A stretch of 64,000 nucleotides of DNA from Rhizobiaceae bacterium (GTDB lineage Bacteria > Pseudomonadota > Alphaproteobacteria > Rhizobiales > Rhizobiaceae): contig JAHBYU010000017.1 in assembly GCA_019635775.1 (NCBI GenBank), positions 34,574 to 98,573 on the forward strand, written 5' to 3'. How positions within the stretch are numbered: the stretch's first letter is position 1; every line of letters starts with the position of its first letter. The notes beneath the pieces were generated by a model. The model worked only from the letters and a program-made list of their open reading frames with translations. It made no database searches and had not been told where the DNA came from. Positions 17,656-26,019 of this stretch are shown here, piece by piece. The position numbers and the translations under genes are program-made.

Positions 17656-17850
17656 ATGTCTACCGTCTTCAACATGCTCGCCCTTGTCGTCATGGTCGCC
17701 GTGGTCGTCGTCCTGATCCGCGGCCTCGTCAACATGATGCGCGGCGGCTCGGGCAACACGTCGAACAAGCTGATGCAGATGCGTGTCTTGCTGCAATTCA
17801 TTGCGCTCGTCCTCATCCTGCTCGGGGCGTACGTCGCCGGCAGGTTCTGA
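17656..17850 (+). CDS. twin transmembrane helix small protein (HIG1-like)
   Basis: 64 residues: helix one at about 6-24, a short basic loop (NMMRGGSGNTSNKLMQMR) and helix two at about 44-62. This matches the conserved alphaproteobacterial twin-helix family related to HIG1, which in mitochondria associates with respiratory complexes; the bacterial role is not shown. It lies 19 bp after the SDR gene and 1 bp before the adenosyltransferase ATG. Confidence 0.85.
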   Translation: MSTVFNMLALVVMVAVVVVLIRGLVNMMRGGSGNTSNKLMQMRVLLQFIALVLILLGAYVAGRF

Positions 17851-17851
17851 G

Positions 17852-18433
17852 ATGGTCAAGCTCAACAAGATATATACCCGGACCGGCGACGACGGCACGA
17901 CCGGGCTTGGCAGCGGCGAAAGGAGGCTGAAGTCCGACCTGAGGGTCGAGGCCTACGGGTCCGTCGACGAGGCCAACTCCTGCGTCGGACTGGCCCGGCT
18001 TCACACCGCCGCTTCGCATCCGGAACTTGATGCGATGCTCGGCCGTATCCAGAACGACCTGTTCGACCTCGGCGCGGATCTGAGCGTGCCCGACACGGGC
18101 CAAAAGCTCGACTATGAGCCGCTGCGCATCATCGCTGCGCAGACGGCGCGCATCGAGGCCGACATCGACTCGTTGAACACCAAGCTGCAGCCGCTGAAAT
18201 CCTTCATCCTGCCAGGCGGGTCGCCTGCAGCGGCTGCGCTTCATCTCGCCAGGACGGTGACGCGGCGCGCCGAGCGGATGATGGTTGCCCTGACGCAGAT
18301 GGAAGGCGAACATGTCAACCCGGAAGGCGTTCGCTACATAAACCGGGTCTCGGATTTCCTGTTCGTCGCTGGCCGCGTGGTCAATGACAACGGAAAGGCC
18401 GACGTGCTATGGGTTCCCGGTCAAAACAGATAG
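17852..18433 (+). CDS. cob(I)yrinic acid a,c-diamide adenosyltransferase, PduO type
   Basis: 193 residues. It adenosylates cob(I)alamin with ATP to make the coenzyme B12 form. Seen: the N-terminal ATP-binding YTRTGDDGTTGLGSGER (residues 7-23), the helical core with EAYGSVDEANSCVGLAR, FILPGGSPAAAALHLARTV, and the C-terminal YINRVSDFLFVAGRVVN with the conserved RxSD. ATG at 17852 is one base after the twin-helix stop; an earlier in-frame start would overlap that gene. It joins the cobS/cobT genes at 47-50 kb as evidence that this organism makes adenosylcobalamin. Confidence 0.95.
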   Translation: MVKLNKIYTRTGDDGTTGLGSGERRLKSDLRVEAYGSVDEANSCVGLARLHTAASHPELDAMLGRIQNDLFDLGADLSVPDTGQKLDYEPLRIIAAQTARIEADIDSLNTKLQPLKSFILPGGSPAAAALHLARTVTRRAERMMVALTQMEGEHVNPEGVRYINRVSDFLFVAGRVVNDNGKADVLWVPGQNR

Positions 18434-18464
18434 CCGCCAAAGGCGTTGAGCGAGACACCGACAG

Positions 18465-19235
18465 ATGTTCATCCCGCTCCACGACGCCAACAGCCTGAAG
18501 CGCATCCGGCTGCAATATGTCACCATCGGTTTGATCGTTTCGAACGTTCTCGTCTATTTCCTCACCGCCTTCGGCTCCGAAGAAGCCCAGATCGCCACCG
18601 TCTACGGCCTCGGCTACATACCGTCGGTGGTTTTCGACACTGTCGAACTGCCGGCGAACCTCGAGATCATTCCCGAAGACCTGACATACATCTCCTATGC
18701 CTTCCTGCATGGGGACATCTTCCACCTTGGCGGCAACATGCTGTTTCTCTGGGTGTTCGGCGACAATGTCGAGGACGCGATGGGGCACATCAAGTTCCTG
18801 ATCTTCTACATGCTGTGCGCGGTTGCTGGCGCGTTGCTGCACGGTCTTCTGGCCCCGGCGTCGCAGGTGCCGCTGATCGGCGCGTCGGGCGCGATCGCAG
18901 GCGTCGTAACGGCTTATCTGATCCTGCATCCGCGCGTGAAGATCTGGATCCTGGCATTCGGGCGCATTCCCCTGCGCATACCCGCCTACATAGCGCTGGT
19001 GCTCTGGATACTCTTCCAGTTCGTGATGTTCGGAGCGGGCGGCGAAGAGCAGATCTCCTGGACCTGCCATATCGGCGGGATAATCGCCGGCGCGTTCCTT
19101 GTCGTCATTCTGCGCGACCGCAGCGTTCCCCTGTTCGACCGGGAAATCGTGACGCCGCGAGCCGTGGTGGTGGAGCAGCCCAGCGCCGTACGGCCCGTCG
19201 GGGCCGAGCCGGCGCCACGCTGGGGACGGCAGTAA
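18465..19235 (+). CDS. rhomboid-family intramembrane serine protease
   Basis: 256 residues with six to seven hydrophobic segments. The catalytic dyad is visible: Ser141 in LIGASGAIAGV and His202 in SWTCHIGGIIAG; the oxyanion-side HLGGNMLFLWVFG (about 87-99) precedes them. Rhomboids cut transmembrane substrates inside the membrane; the target here is unknown. A disordered, Pro/Ala-rich cytoplasmic tail follows the last helix. ATG at 18465; it is the last gene of the run from 16803. Confidence 0.93.
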   Translation: MFIPLHDANSLKRIRLQYVTIGLIVSNVLVYFLTAFGSEEAQIATVYGLGYIPSVVFDTVELPANLEIIPEDLTYISYAFLHGDIFHLGGNMLFLWVFGDNVEDAMGHIKFLIFYMLCAVAGALLHGLLAPASQVPLIGASGAIAGVVTAYLILHPRVKIWILAFGRIPLRIPAYIALVLWILFQFVMFGAGGEEQISWTCHIGGIIAGAFLVVILRDRSVPLFDREIVTPRAVVVEQPSAVRPVGAEPAPRWGRQ

Positions 19236-19263
19236 CTGAACCGATTTGACGCATCCGGCGATA

Positions 19264-19292
19264 TTGACGCCCGCCGCAGCCCCCACTAGGGT
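19264..19292 (+). promoter_or_regulatory. possible promoter for etfBA
   Basis: TTGACG (19264-19269), a 17-base spacer and TAGGGT (19287-19292), in the gap between the rhomboid gene and etfB. The -10 match is only moderate. Confidence 0.35.
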
Positions 19293-19429
19293 CCGCGCGC
19301 TTTGCGGGCTTAAAGGTCCCAAAAATCGCTAAAGAGGTCTATTTTCGCGCCAGGAATGTCGGGTACCGACAACCGAGCCGAAAGCAGCGCTGCTACATGC
19401 GCAACAAATCCACGGAGAGGCTGCAAGCA

Positions 19430-20179
19430 ATGAAGGTTCTGGTCCCGGTGAAGCGGGTTGTCGATTACAACGTCAAGATCCGGGTGAAGTCGGACGGCTC
19501 GGGCGTCGAGTTGGCGAACGTGAAGATGTCGATGAACCCGTTCGACGAGATCGGGGTCGAGGAAGCGATCCGTCTGAAGGAAGCCGGCAAGGCGGACGAG
19601 ATCGTCGTGGTTTCGATCGGGCCTGCACAGGCTGCCGAGACGCTGAGGACGGCGCTTGCGATGGGCGCGGACCGCGCGATCCTGGTGAAGGTGTACGATC
19701 TTGTCGAACCACTCGGCGTGGCGAAGGTTCTGAAGGGTGTTGTCGAGGCGGAACAGCCCGGCCTTGTGATCCTTGGCAAGCAGGCGATCGATGACGACGC
19801 CAACCAGACCGGCCAGATGCTTTCGGCGCTTCTGGGCTGGAGCCAGGCGACGTTTGCCTCGAAGGTCGAGATCGAGGGTGACAAGGCGAAGGTGACACGC
19901 GAGGTCGACGGCGGTCTGCAGGTTGTCGAGGTTAAGCTGCCGACCATCGTGACGACCGACCTGCGCCTCAACCAGCCGCGCTATGCGTCGCTGCCCAACA
20001 TCATGAAGGCGAAGAAGAAGCCGCTTGACGAGAAGACGCCGGCCGATTTCGGAGCTGACGTGACGCCGAGGCTGAAGGTCGTGAAGACCGAGGAGCCGGG
20101 TGGCCGCAAGGCGGGCGTGAAGGTCGGTTCGGTTGCCGAACTGGTCGAGAAGCTGAAGACCGAAGCCGGCGTGCTTTAG
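19430..20179 (+). CDS. etfB: electron transfer flavoprotein beta subunit
   Basis: 249 residues. EtfAB carries electrons from acyl-CoA dehydrogenases to ETF:quinone oxidoreductase and holds FAD and AMP. Seen: [19 protein letters not shown] start, [26 protein letters not shown], and the recognition/AMP region [23 protein letters not shown], ending in the family signature region [24 protein letters not shown] at 19430 has GGAGAGG upstream, which favours it over an earlier ATG at 19397. It is 24 bp before etfA. Confidence 0.97.
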   Translation: MKVLVPVKRVVDYNVKIRVKSDGSGVELANVKMSMNPFDEIGVEEAIRLKEAGKADEIVVVSIGPAQAAETLRTALAMGADRAILVKVYDLVEPLGVAKVLKGVVEAEQPGLVILGKQAIDDDANQTGQMLSALLGWSQATFASKVEIEGDKAKVTREVDGGLQVVEVKLPTIVTTDLRLNQPRYASLPNIMKAKKKPLDEKTPADFGADVTPRLKVVKTEEPGGRKAGVKVGSVAELVEKLKTEAGVL

Positions 20180-20203
20180 GCGATCGGGAAAGGGACAAAG
20201 ACA

Positions 20204-21133
20204 ATGGCAATTCTCCTCATCGCCGAACACGACAATGCGAGCCTCTCGGACCAGACGGCCAAGGCGCTGTCGGCCGCGCAGAAGATCGGCCCGGACATCG
20301 ACGTGCTGGTTGCCGGAAATGGCGCGAAGGCGGCGGCCGACGCGGCCGCGAAGCTTTCGGGCGTACGCAAGGTGCTGCTCGCCGAGGCCCCGGCGCTGGA
20401 AAACCGGCTCGCCGAGCCGCTCGCGGCCACCATCGTTTCGCTTGCAGGCGGCTACGACACGATCATCGCCCCGGCCACGACCTCAGGCAAAAACGTGATG
20501 CCCCGCGTGGCGGCCCTGCTGGACGTGATGCAGGTGTCGGAAATCATCGAGGTGGTGTCGCCCGACACCTTCAAGCGCCCGATCTATGCCGGCAACGCGA
20601 TCCAGACGGTGCAGTCCACCGATGCCAAGAAGGTCATCACGGTGCGCACCGCCTCCTTCGCTGCTGCCGCCGAGGGCGGTTCGGCTTCGGTCGAGACCAT
20701 CAATGCCGCGGCCGACCCGGGCCTGTCCTCCTTCGTGGAGAACAAGCTGTCTGCCTCAGAGCGCCCCGAACTCACTTCGGCAAAGATCATCATCTCGGGT
20801 GGTCGTGCGCTGGGCTCCTCGGAGAAGTTCCAGGAGGTCATCCTGCCGGTCGCAGACAAGCTGGGCGCAGCCGTCGGCGCCTCGCGCGCCGCCGTCGACG
20901 CCGGCTATGCCCCGAACGACTGGCAGGTCGGCCAGACGGGCAAGGTCGTCGCGCCCGAGCTCTACATCGCCGTCGGCATCTCCGGCGCGATCCAGCATCT
21001 CGCCGGCATGAAGGATTCGAAGGTCATCGTCGCCATAAACAAGGACGAGGAAGCCCCCATCTTCCAGGTCGCCGACTACGGCCTCGTCGGCGACCTCTTC
21101 ACAATACTGCCCGAACTCGAAAAGGCGCTTTGA
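20204..21133 (+). CDS. etfA: electron transfer flavoprotein alpha subunit
   Basis: 309 residues. The N-terminal domain ([13 protein letters not shown]) pairs with EtfB; the C-terminal FAD domain carries [11 protein letters not shown] (about 197-207), [40 protein letters not shown] and [21 protein letters not shown]. All are standard EtfA FAD-binding motifs. ATG at 20204 is preceded by a GGGAAAGGGAC purine stretch. A strong terminator (21164-21201) ends the etfBA transcript before the dehydrogenase gene. Confidence 0.97.
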   Translation: MAILLIAEHDNASLSDQTAKALSAAQKIGPDIDVLVAGNGAKAAADAAAKLSGVRKVLLAEAPALENRLAEPLAATIVSLAGGYDTIIAPATTSGKNVMPRVAALLDVMQVSEIIEVVSPDTFKRPIYAGNAIQTVQSTDAKKVITVRTASFAAAAEGGSASVETINAAADPGLSSFVENKLSASERPELTSAKIIISGGRALGSSEKFQEVILPVADKLGAAVGASRAAVDAGYAPNDWQVGQTGKVVAPELYIAVGISGAIQHLAGMKDSKVIVAINKDEEAPIFQVADYGLVGDLFTILPELEKAL

Positions 21134-21163
21134 CCTTTCAAGCTGTATCGCATTAAATTCCAG

Positions 21164-21201
21164 GGGCCGGGGTGGACGAAATCGCCCCGGCCCTTTAGTT
21201 T
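21164..21201 (+). terminator. rho-independent terminator after etfA
   Basis: GGGCCGGGG (21164-21172) pairs perfectly with CCCCGGCCC (21185-21193) over a 12-base loop, followed by TTTAGTTT. It lies 30 bases after the etfA stop. Confidence 0.75.
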
Positions 21202-21251
21202 GCACTGCACAAAAACAAGGCGACAACAGCCTGCGACGGGATCAGTGTAAA

Positions 21252-22127
21252 ATGGCAATCGAGACTGTAGGCATCATAGGTGCGGGGCAGATGGGCGGCG
21301 GCATCGCCCAGGTCAGCGCGACTTCAGGCTACAAGGTACTGCTCTACGATATCTCGACGGACCGCATCGAGAAGGGTCTGGCGACCATCAGCGGCAATCT
21401 CGCGCGCATGGTCTCCTCCGGCAAGCTGACCGAGGATGCCCGCCGGCAAGCGCTTTCACTGATCGCGCCGGCCAACGACATGCAGGCCCTTGCGGGCGCT
21501 GATCTGGTGATCGAGGCGGCCACCGAAGACGAGTCGGTCAAGCGCAAGATCTACACGCAGCTATGCCCGGTGCTGAACCCGGAGGCGATCCTCGCCACCA
21601 ACACGTCGTCCATCTCGATTACGCGCCTCGCGGCAGCCACGGACAGGCCGGAGCGCTTCATGGGCGTGCACTTCATGAACCCGGTTCCGGTGATGAAGCT
21701 TGTCGAACTGGTGCGCGGAATCGCCACGGACGACGCGACGTTCGAGGCAGCCAAGATCTACGCCGCCAAACTCGACAAGACGGTCACGGTTTCGGAGGAT
21801 TTCCCCGCCTTCATCGTCAACCGCATCCTCCTGCCGATGATCAACGAGGCGATCTACACGCTCTATGAGGGCGTCGGCACGGTCGAGGCGATCGACACGG
21901 CGATGAAACTCGGCGCCAATCATCCGATGGGCCCGCTACAGTTGGCGGATTTCATCGGCCTCGATACCTGCCTCTCGATCATGCAGGTGCTGCACGACGG
22001 CCTGTCGGACTCGAAGTACCGGCCATGCCCACTGCTGGTGAAATATGTCGAGGCGGGCTGGCTCGGCCGCAAGACAGGCCGGGGCTTCTACGACTATCGC
22101 GGCGAGCACCCGGTCCCGACGCGATAA
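21252..22127 (+). CDS. 3-hydroxybutyryl-CoA dehydrogenase
   Basis: 291 residues. It interconverts acetoacetyl-CoA and 3-hydroxybutyryl-CoA with NAD(P), in fatty-acid or polyhydroxybutyrate metabolism. Seen: Rossmann [14 protein letters not shown] (about 7-20), the catalytic His in [17 protein letters not shown] (about 137-153), the Asn/Glu pair region, and C-terminal domain motifs [19 protein letters not shown] and [14 protein letters not shown]. The single-domain length of about 290 fits the Hbd/PaaH type rather than multifunctional FadB/FadJ. Though downstream of etfBA, a terminator separates it; the linkage still fits beta-oxidation electron flow. Confidence 0.95.
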   Translation: MAIETVGIIGAGQMGGGIAQVSATSGYKVLLYDISTDRIEKGLATISGNLARMVSSGKLTEDARRQALSLIAPANDMQALAGADLVIEAATEDESVKRKIYTQLCPVLNPEAILATNTSSISITRLAAATDRPERFMGVHFMNPVPVMKLVELVRGIATDDATFEAAKIYAAKLDKTVTVSEDFPAFIVNRILLPMINEAIYTLYEGVGTVEAIDTAMKLGANHPMGPLQLADFIGLDTCLSIMQVLHDGLSDSKYRPCPLLVKYVEAGWLGRKTGRGFYDYRGEHPVPTR

Positions 22128-22163
22128 ATCTTATGGCGGCCGTCAGGCGCGTCCGGCTCCCGT

Positions 22164-22850
22164 TCAGGGTGCCGTCGCGGCCGAGATAAGCGTTCTCGCG
22201 TCGCTTCCGGCCCAGTCTGCCGGCCCGTTCATGTGGGCCAGGAGACACCCCTCCGCGTCGACGAGCAAGGTGACAGGCAGGCCAAGCGCAAGTCCACGTG
22301 TCTTGAGCTCGTTGAAAAGCGCCAGGGTGTTGTCGCGATAATAGCCGAGCGACTGGATATTCGTCTCCGAAAGGAAGCGCTTCGGCTTGCTGTCGTCGCC
22401 GGTGTCGACGTTGACGGCAATGACTTCGAACGCTTCGCCGCCGGCGTCCTTCTGAAGCGCATCGAGCGCCGGCATTTCCTCGCGGCACGGCGCGCACCAG
22501 GTCGCCCAGAGGTTGAGCAATACGGTCTTGCCCGACCTGTCGGCAAGCGTCATGGGCTTTCCGTCAGGTGCATTGAAGGCGAGCGAAGCGAGCGATTGCG
22601 GCGGATCGGCTGGCAGCATTGCCGCTACCGCGCCGGTGGCGGACGCGGAGAGCTTTTCGGCCGTTTGCGCCTTTGCGGCGCACATGTCGGTCCCGTCCTC
22701 GGCCATCGCCACGGGCGGTGTTTCGGCCTGCTTGTTGCCAGCCATGCGGCTGGTGGCATATACCGCCACGGCGCCGGCGAGCGCACCGGCAACCCCCGCG
22801 ATGAGGATCGGACGCAACGTCGGAAACATCGATCTTTTCTTTTCGGACAT
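22164..22850 (-). CDS. tlpA: TlpA-family thiol:disulfide interchange protein
   Basis: 228 residues. Membrane-anchored periplasmic thioredoxin: a signal-anchor at about residues 11-33, a long linker with an extra Cys57, and a thioredoxin domain with [17 protein letters not shown] (active-site Cys119 and Cys122), then [12 protein letters not shown] and the cis-Pro region GLPVTLLVD. Rhizobial TlpA reduces cytochrome oxidase copper-centre assembly factors (known from Bradyrhizobium). ATG at 22850 ([10 protein letters not shown]) was chosen because the longer upstream extension runs antisense into argH. It diverges from argH with 36 bp between the starts. Confidence 0.9.
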   Translation of the reverse strand: MSEKKRSMFPTLRPILIAGVAGALAGAVAVYATSRMAGNKQAETPPVAMAEDGTDMCAAKAQTAEKLSASATGAVAAMLPADPPQSLASLAFNAPDGKPMTLADRSGKTVLLNLWATWCAPCREEMPALDALQKDAGGEAFEVIAVNVDTGDDSKPKRFLSETNIQSLGYYRDNTLALFNELKTRGLALGLPVTLLVDAEGCLLAHMNGPADWAGSDARTLISAATAP

Positions 22851-22886
22851 GGAACCACTCACCTCACTCAGGGCGCCCGGTACACG

Positions 22887-24311
22887 ATGAGCAGCGACAA
22901 GACCAGTAACATGCCGGAGAGGACGTCGGGCAACCAGATGTGGGGCGGCCGTTTTGCGTCGGGTCCGGCGGCCATCATGCAGGCGATCAACGCCTCGATC
23001 TCCTTCGACAAGAAACTCTTCGCCGAGGACATCAAGGGATCGATCGCACATTCCGAGATGCTGGCCGAACAGGGGATCATCACCAAGGCCGACCAGAAGA
23101 AGATCGCCAAGGGCCTGAAGACCATCCTTGGCGAGATCGAAATCGGGGCCTTCGAGTTTTCGGAGAAGCTCGAAGACATCCACATGAACGTCGAGGCCAG
23201 GCTTGCCGAACTGATCGGACCAGCGGCCGGCCGGCTGCACACCGCGCGCTCACGCAACGACCAGGTGGCGGTCGATTTCCGGCTCTGGACGAAAAACGAG
23301 TTCCTGCGCGTGGCCCATGCGCTGAAGGAACTGATCGCAGCCTTCCTCGAAAGGGCGGAGGAACACGCGGCAAGCGTAATGCCCGGCTTCACCCACATGC
23401 AGGCGGCGCAGCCGGTGACCTTCGGACACCACTGCATGGCCTATGTCGAGATGTTCTCGCGCGACCTTTCGCGCGTCAGGGACGCAGTGGAGCGCATGAA
23501 CGAAAGTCCGCTCGGCGCGGCCGCACTCGCCGGAACCGGATTCCCGATCGACCGGCACATGACCGCAAAGGCGCTCGGTTTTCGCGAGCCTACGCGCAAC
23601 TCGCTGGATTCCGTATCGGACCGCGACTTCGCGCTGGAGTTCCTGTCGGTCGCCGCGATCTGCGGAACGCATCTTTCCCGGCTGGCGGAAGAGATCGTGA
23701 TCTGGTCGACTCCGCAATTCGGTTTCGTACGGCTTTCCGACAGCTTCTCGACGGGCTCGTCGATCATGCCGCAGAAGAAGAACCCCGACGCCGCCGAACT
23801 GGTGCGCGCCAAGACGGGCCGCATCAACGGCGATCTCGTAGCGCTGCTGACGGTCATGAAGGGCCTGCCGCTGACCTATTCAAAGGACATGCAGGAAGAC
23901 AAGGAAGCGGTTTTCGACGCCGCCGAGACGCTTGACCTGATGCTGGCCGCCATGAGCGGCATGGTGCGCGACATGAAGATCGAGACCGCCGCCATGAAGA
24001 AGGCAGCGGGCGCGGGCTTCTCGACAGCGACCGACCTTGCAGACTGGCTTGTGCGCACGCTGAACCTGCCGTTCCGCGAGGCGCACCACGTCACTGGCCG
24101 CGCAGTCGCTCTCGCGGAATCGAAGAAGCTCGGGCTGGAGAAACTCACCCTGCCCGAACTGCAGTCGATCCATCCGGGCATCACGCAGGATGTCTTCTCT
24201 GTCCTGTCGGTCCAGAACTCGGTCAGGAGCCGCACCAGCTATGGCGGAACAGCTCCATCGGAAGTGAAAAAGCAGGTCCGCGCATGGAAAAGGAAGCTGG
24301 CGAAGCTTTGA
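22887..24311 (+). CDS. argH: argininosuccinate lyase
   Basis: 474 residues. Last step of arginine biosynthesis: argininosuccinate to arginine and fumarate. Seen: [11 protein letters not shown] near the N-terminus, [34 protein letters not shown], and the superfamily signature [12 protein letters not shown] with the catalytic Ser loop. Start ATG at 22887 is adjacent to the divergent tlpA promoter; an alternative ATG lies at 22911. A much longer frame extends upstream, but it is antisense to tlpA and unlike ArgH. It heads argH-lptM-lysA-TIGR02302, a common rhizobial order. Confidence 0.97.
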   Translation: MSSDKTSNMPERTSGNQMWGGRFASGPAAIMQAINASISFDKKLFAEDIKGSIAHSEMLAEQGIITKADQKKIAKGLKTILGEIEIGAFEFSEKLEDIHMNVEARLAELIGPAAGRLHTARSRNDQVAVDFRLWTKNEFLRVAHALKELIAAFLERAEEHAASVMPGFTHMQAAQPVTFGHHCMAYVEMFSRDLSRVRDAVERMNESPLGAAALAGTGFPIDRHMTAKALGFREPTRNSLDSVSDRDFALEFLSVAAICGTHLSRLAEEIVIWSTPQFGFVRLSDSFSTGSSIMPQKKNPDAAELVRAKTGRINGDLVALLTVMKGLPLTYSKDMQEDKEAVFDAAETLDLMLAAMSGMVRDMKIETAAMKKAAGAGFSTATDLADWLVRTLNLPFREAHHVTGRAVALAESKKLGLEKLTLPELQSIHPGITQDVFSVLSVQNSVRSRTSYGGTAPSEVKKQVRAWKRKLAKL

Positions 24312-24387
24312 TCGCGGCGTCCGAATTGCCGGGTGCAAAGGCAACAAAACTTCGCTACAAGCGGCGGACGGATTTCTGAGCGTACGG

Positions 24388-24603
24388 ATGGGCTTCATGA
24401 ACGGCAGCAGGATCTTCGCGGCGGTCACCCTTGTCGTGGCGGCGTCGGTCATAGCGGGCTGCGGACGCAAGACCGGCCTCGATACGCCCTACGAGGCGCA
24501 GGTGGACGCACGCAAGGAAGCAGAGCGGACAGGCGCGCCACTTCCGCCGGAGCCGGAAAAACCGGACCAGGACAAGAGGTTCGTTCTCGACCCACTCCTG
24601 TAG
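24388..24603 (+). CDS. lptM: LPS translocon maturation chaperone-like lipoprotein LptM (YifL-like)
   Basis: 71 residues: a type II signal peptide (basic start, hydrophobic core AAVTLVVAASV) and lipobox VIAGC with the lipid-carrying Cys at residue 25. The short mature part begins CGRKTGLDTP, matching the CGxKGPL-like LptM/YifL family. E. coli LptM helps LptD oxidative maturation at the outer membrane. The position between argH and lysA is the usual one for this family. The mature tail is Pro/Glu-rich and probably disordered. Confidence 0.85.
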   Translation: MGFMNGSRIFAAVTLVVAASVIAGCGRKTGLDTPYEAQVDARKEAERTGAPLPPEPEKPDQDKRFVLDPLL

Positions 24604-24624
24604 AACCCGGTTGCCCGTACGGCC

Positions 24625-25890
24625 ATGAACCATTTCCACTACCGTGACGGCGTGCTGCACGCCGAAGATGTCGCCATCCCGGCTATCGCAGCTGTGGTCG
24701 GCACGCCCTTCTACTGCTATTCAACGGCGACCCTGACCCGGCACTACCGGGTGTTCGCCAAGGCGTTCACCGACATGGACAGCCTTATCTGCTACGCGAT
24801 GAAGGCAAACTCCAACCAGGCTGTGATCCGTACGCTGGCGAAACTCGGCGCGGGCGCCGATGTCGTCTCCGAAGGAGAGATGCGACGCGCGCTGGCAGCC
24901 GGTATTCCGGCGAGCAAGATTGTCTTTTCGGGCGTCGGCAAGACGGCGCGCGAAATGGATTTCGCCCTCGACGCGGGAATCCTGTGCTTCAACGTCGAGT
25001 CCGAGCCTGAACTGGAACTGCTCTCGGCACGTGCCATGCGGCTTGGCGTGACCGCAGCCGTGTCGTTGCGCATCAACCCGAATGTCGACGCCAAGACGCA
25101 CAAGAAGATCTCGACCGGAAAGAAGGAGGACAAGTTCGGCATCCCCTTCGAGCGCGCGCGCGAAGTCTATGGCCGTGCCGCGCAGCTTCCGAATCTGGAA
25201 GTAGCCGGCATCGACATGCATATCGGCAGCCAGATTACCGATCTGGAGCCCTTCGACGCTGCGTTCACGCTCCTGGCCGAACTGGTCGCAACGCTGAAAG
25301 ACGACGGGCACGACATCAGGCACGTCGATCTGGGAGGCGGCCTGGGCGTACCCTACCGGACTGACAACGATCCGCCCCCTCTCCCAGACGCCTATTCGGA
25401 CATCGTACGCAAGCGGGTCGCTCCGCTGGGGCTGAAGGTGCTGTTCGAGCCGGGCCGGATGATCGTCGGCAATGCCGGCATACTGGTGTCGGAAGTCATC
25501 TACGTGAAGGAAGGCGACGCGAAGAACTTCCTGATCGTGGATGCCGCGATGAACGATCTTATCCGGCCGACCCTTTATGACGCCTTCCACGATATCAGGC
25601 CGGTGCTGGAAGCAGCCCCTGATACGCCACGCATCGTTGCTGACGTGGTGGGCCCGGTTTGCGAGACGGGCGACTTCCTCGGCCTCGACCGCGACCTGCC
25701 AAAGCTCAGCCCGGGTGATATGATCGCCGTGGGAACTGCCGGAGCGTACGGAGCGGTCCAAGCCGGCACGTACAATTCCCGCCTGCTCGTGCCGGAGGTG
25801 CTTGTGGATGGCGAGCGTTTCCACGTCGTGCGGCCACGCCCCACCTATGACGACCTGATCGGCCTCGATTCCCTACCGGACTGGCTGTAG
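24625..25890 (+). CDS. lysA: diaminopimelate decarboxylase
   Basis: 421 residues, PLP-dependent. It decarboxylates meso-diaminopimelate to lysine, the last step of lysine synthesis. Seen: YAMKANSNQAV with the PLP lysine (residues 55-65), the DMHIGSQITDL signature (about 197), DLGGGLGVPY, EPGRMIVGNAG, and the substrate-binding PVCETGDFLG with the active-site Cys. Length is typical. It sits 21 bp after lptM in the same operon. Confidence 0.97.
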   Translation: MNHFHYRDGVLHAEDVAIPAIAAVVGTPFYCYSTATLTRHYRVFAKAFTDMDSLICYAMKANSNQAVIRTLAKLGAGADVVSEGEMRRALAAGIPASKIVFSGVGKTAREMDFALDAGILCFNVESEPELELLSARAMRLGVTAAVSLRINPNVDAKTHKKISTGKKEDKFGIPFERAREVYGRAAQLPNLEVAGIDMHIGSQITDLEPFDAAFTLLAELVATLKDDGHDIRHVDLGGGLGVPYRTDNDPPPLPDAYSDIVRKRVAPLGLKVLFEPGRMIVGNAGILVSEVIYVKEGDAKNFLIVDAAMNDLIRPTLYDAFHDIRPVLEAAPDTPRIVADVVGPVCETGDFLGLDRDLPKLSPGDMIAVGTAGAYGAVQAGTYNSRLLVPEVLVDGERFHVVRPRPTYDDLIGLDSLPDWL

Positions 25891-26019
25891 GCCAGCAGAA
25901 TCCCCGGAAAGCCGGGTATCGAAGCCAATCACGATTTCTCGACCGCCTCGCCTTTGCCGCGATTGCTGTTATGGTGCCATTGCTGAGGCTGCGTGTCTGC
26001 GCGGCGGCAGGACGAGCGG

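Noticed and set aside
22233-22886. Upstream extension of argH to a 692-residue protein
   Set aside because: The extension is antisense to tlpA and is unlike ArgH; the real start is 22887.
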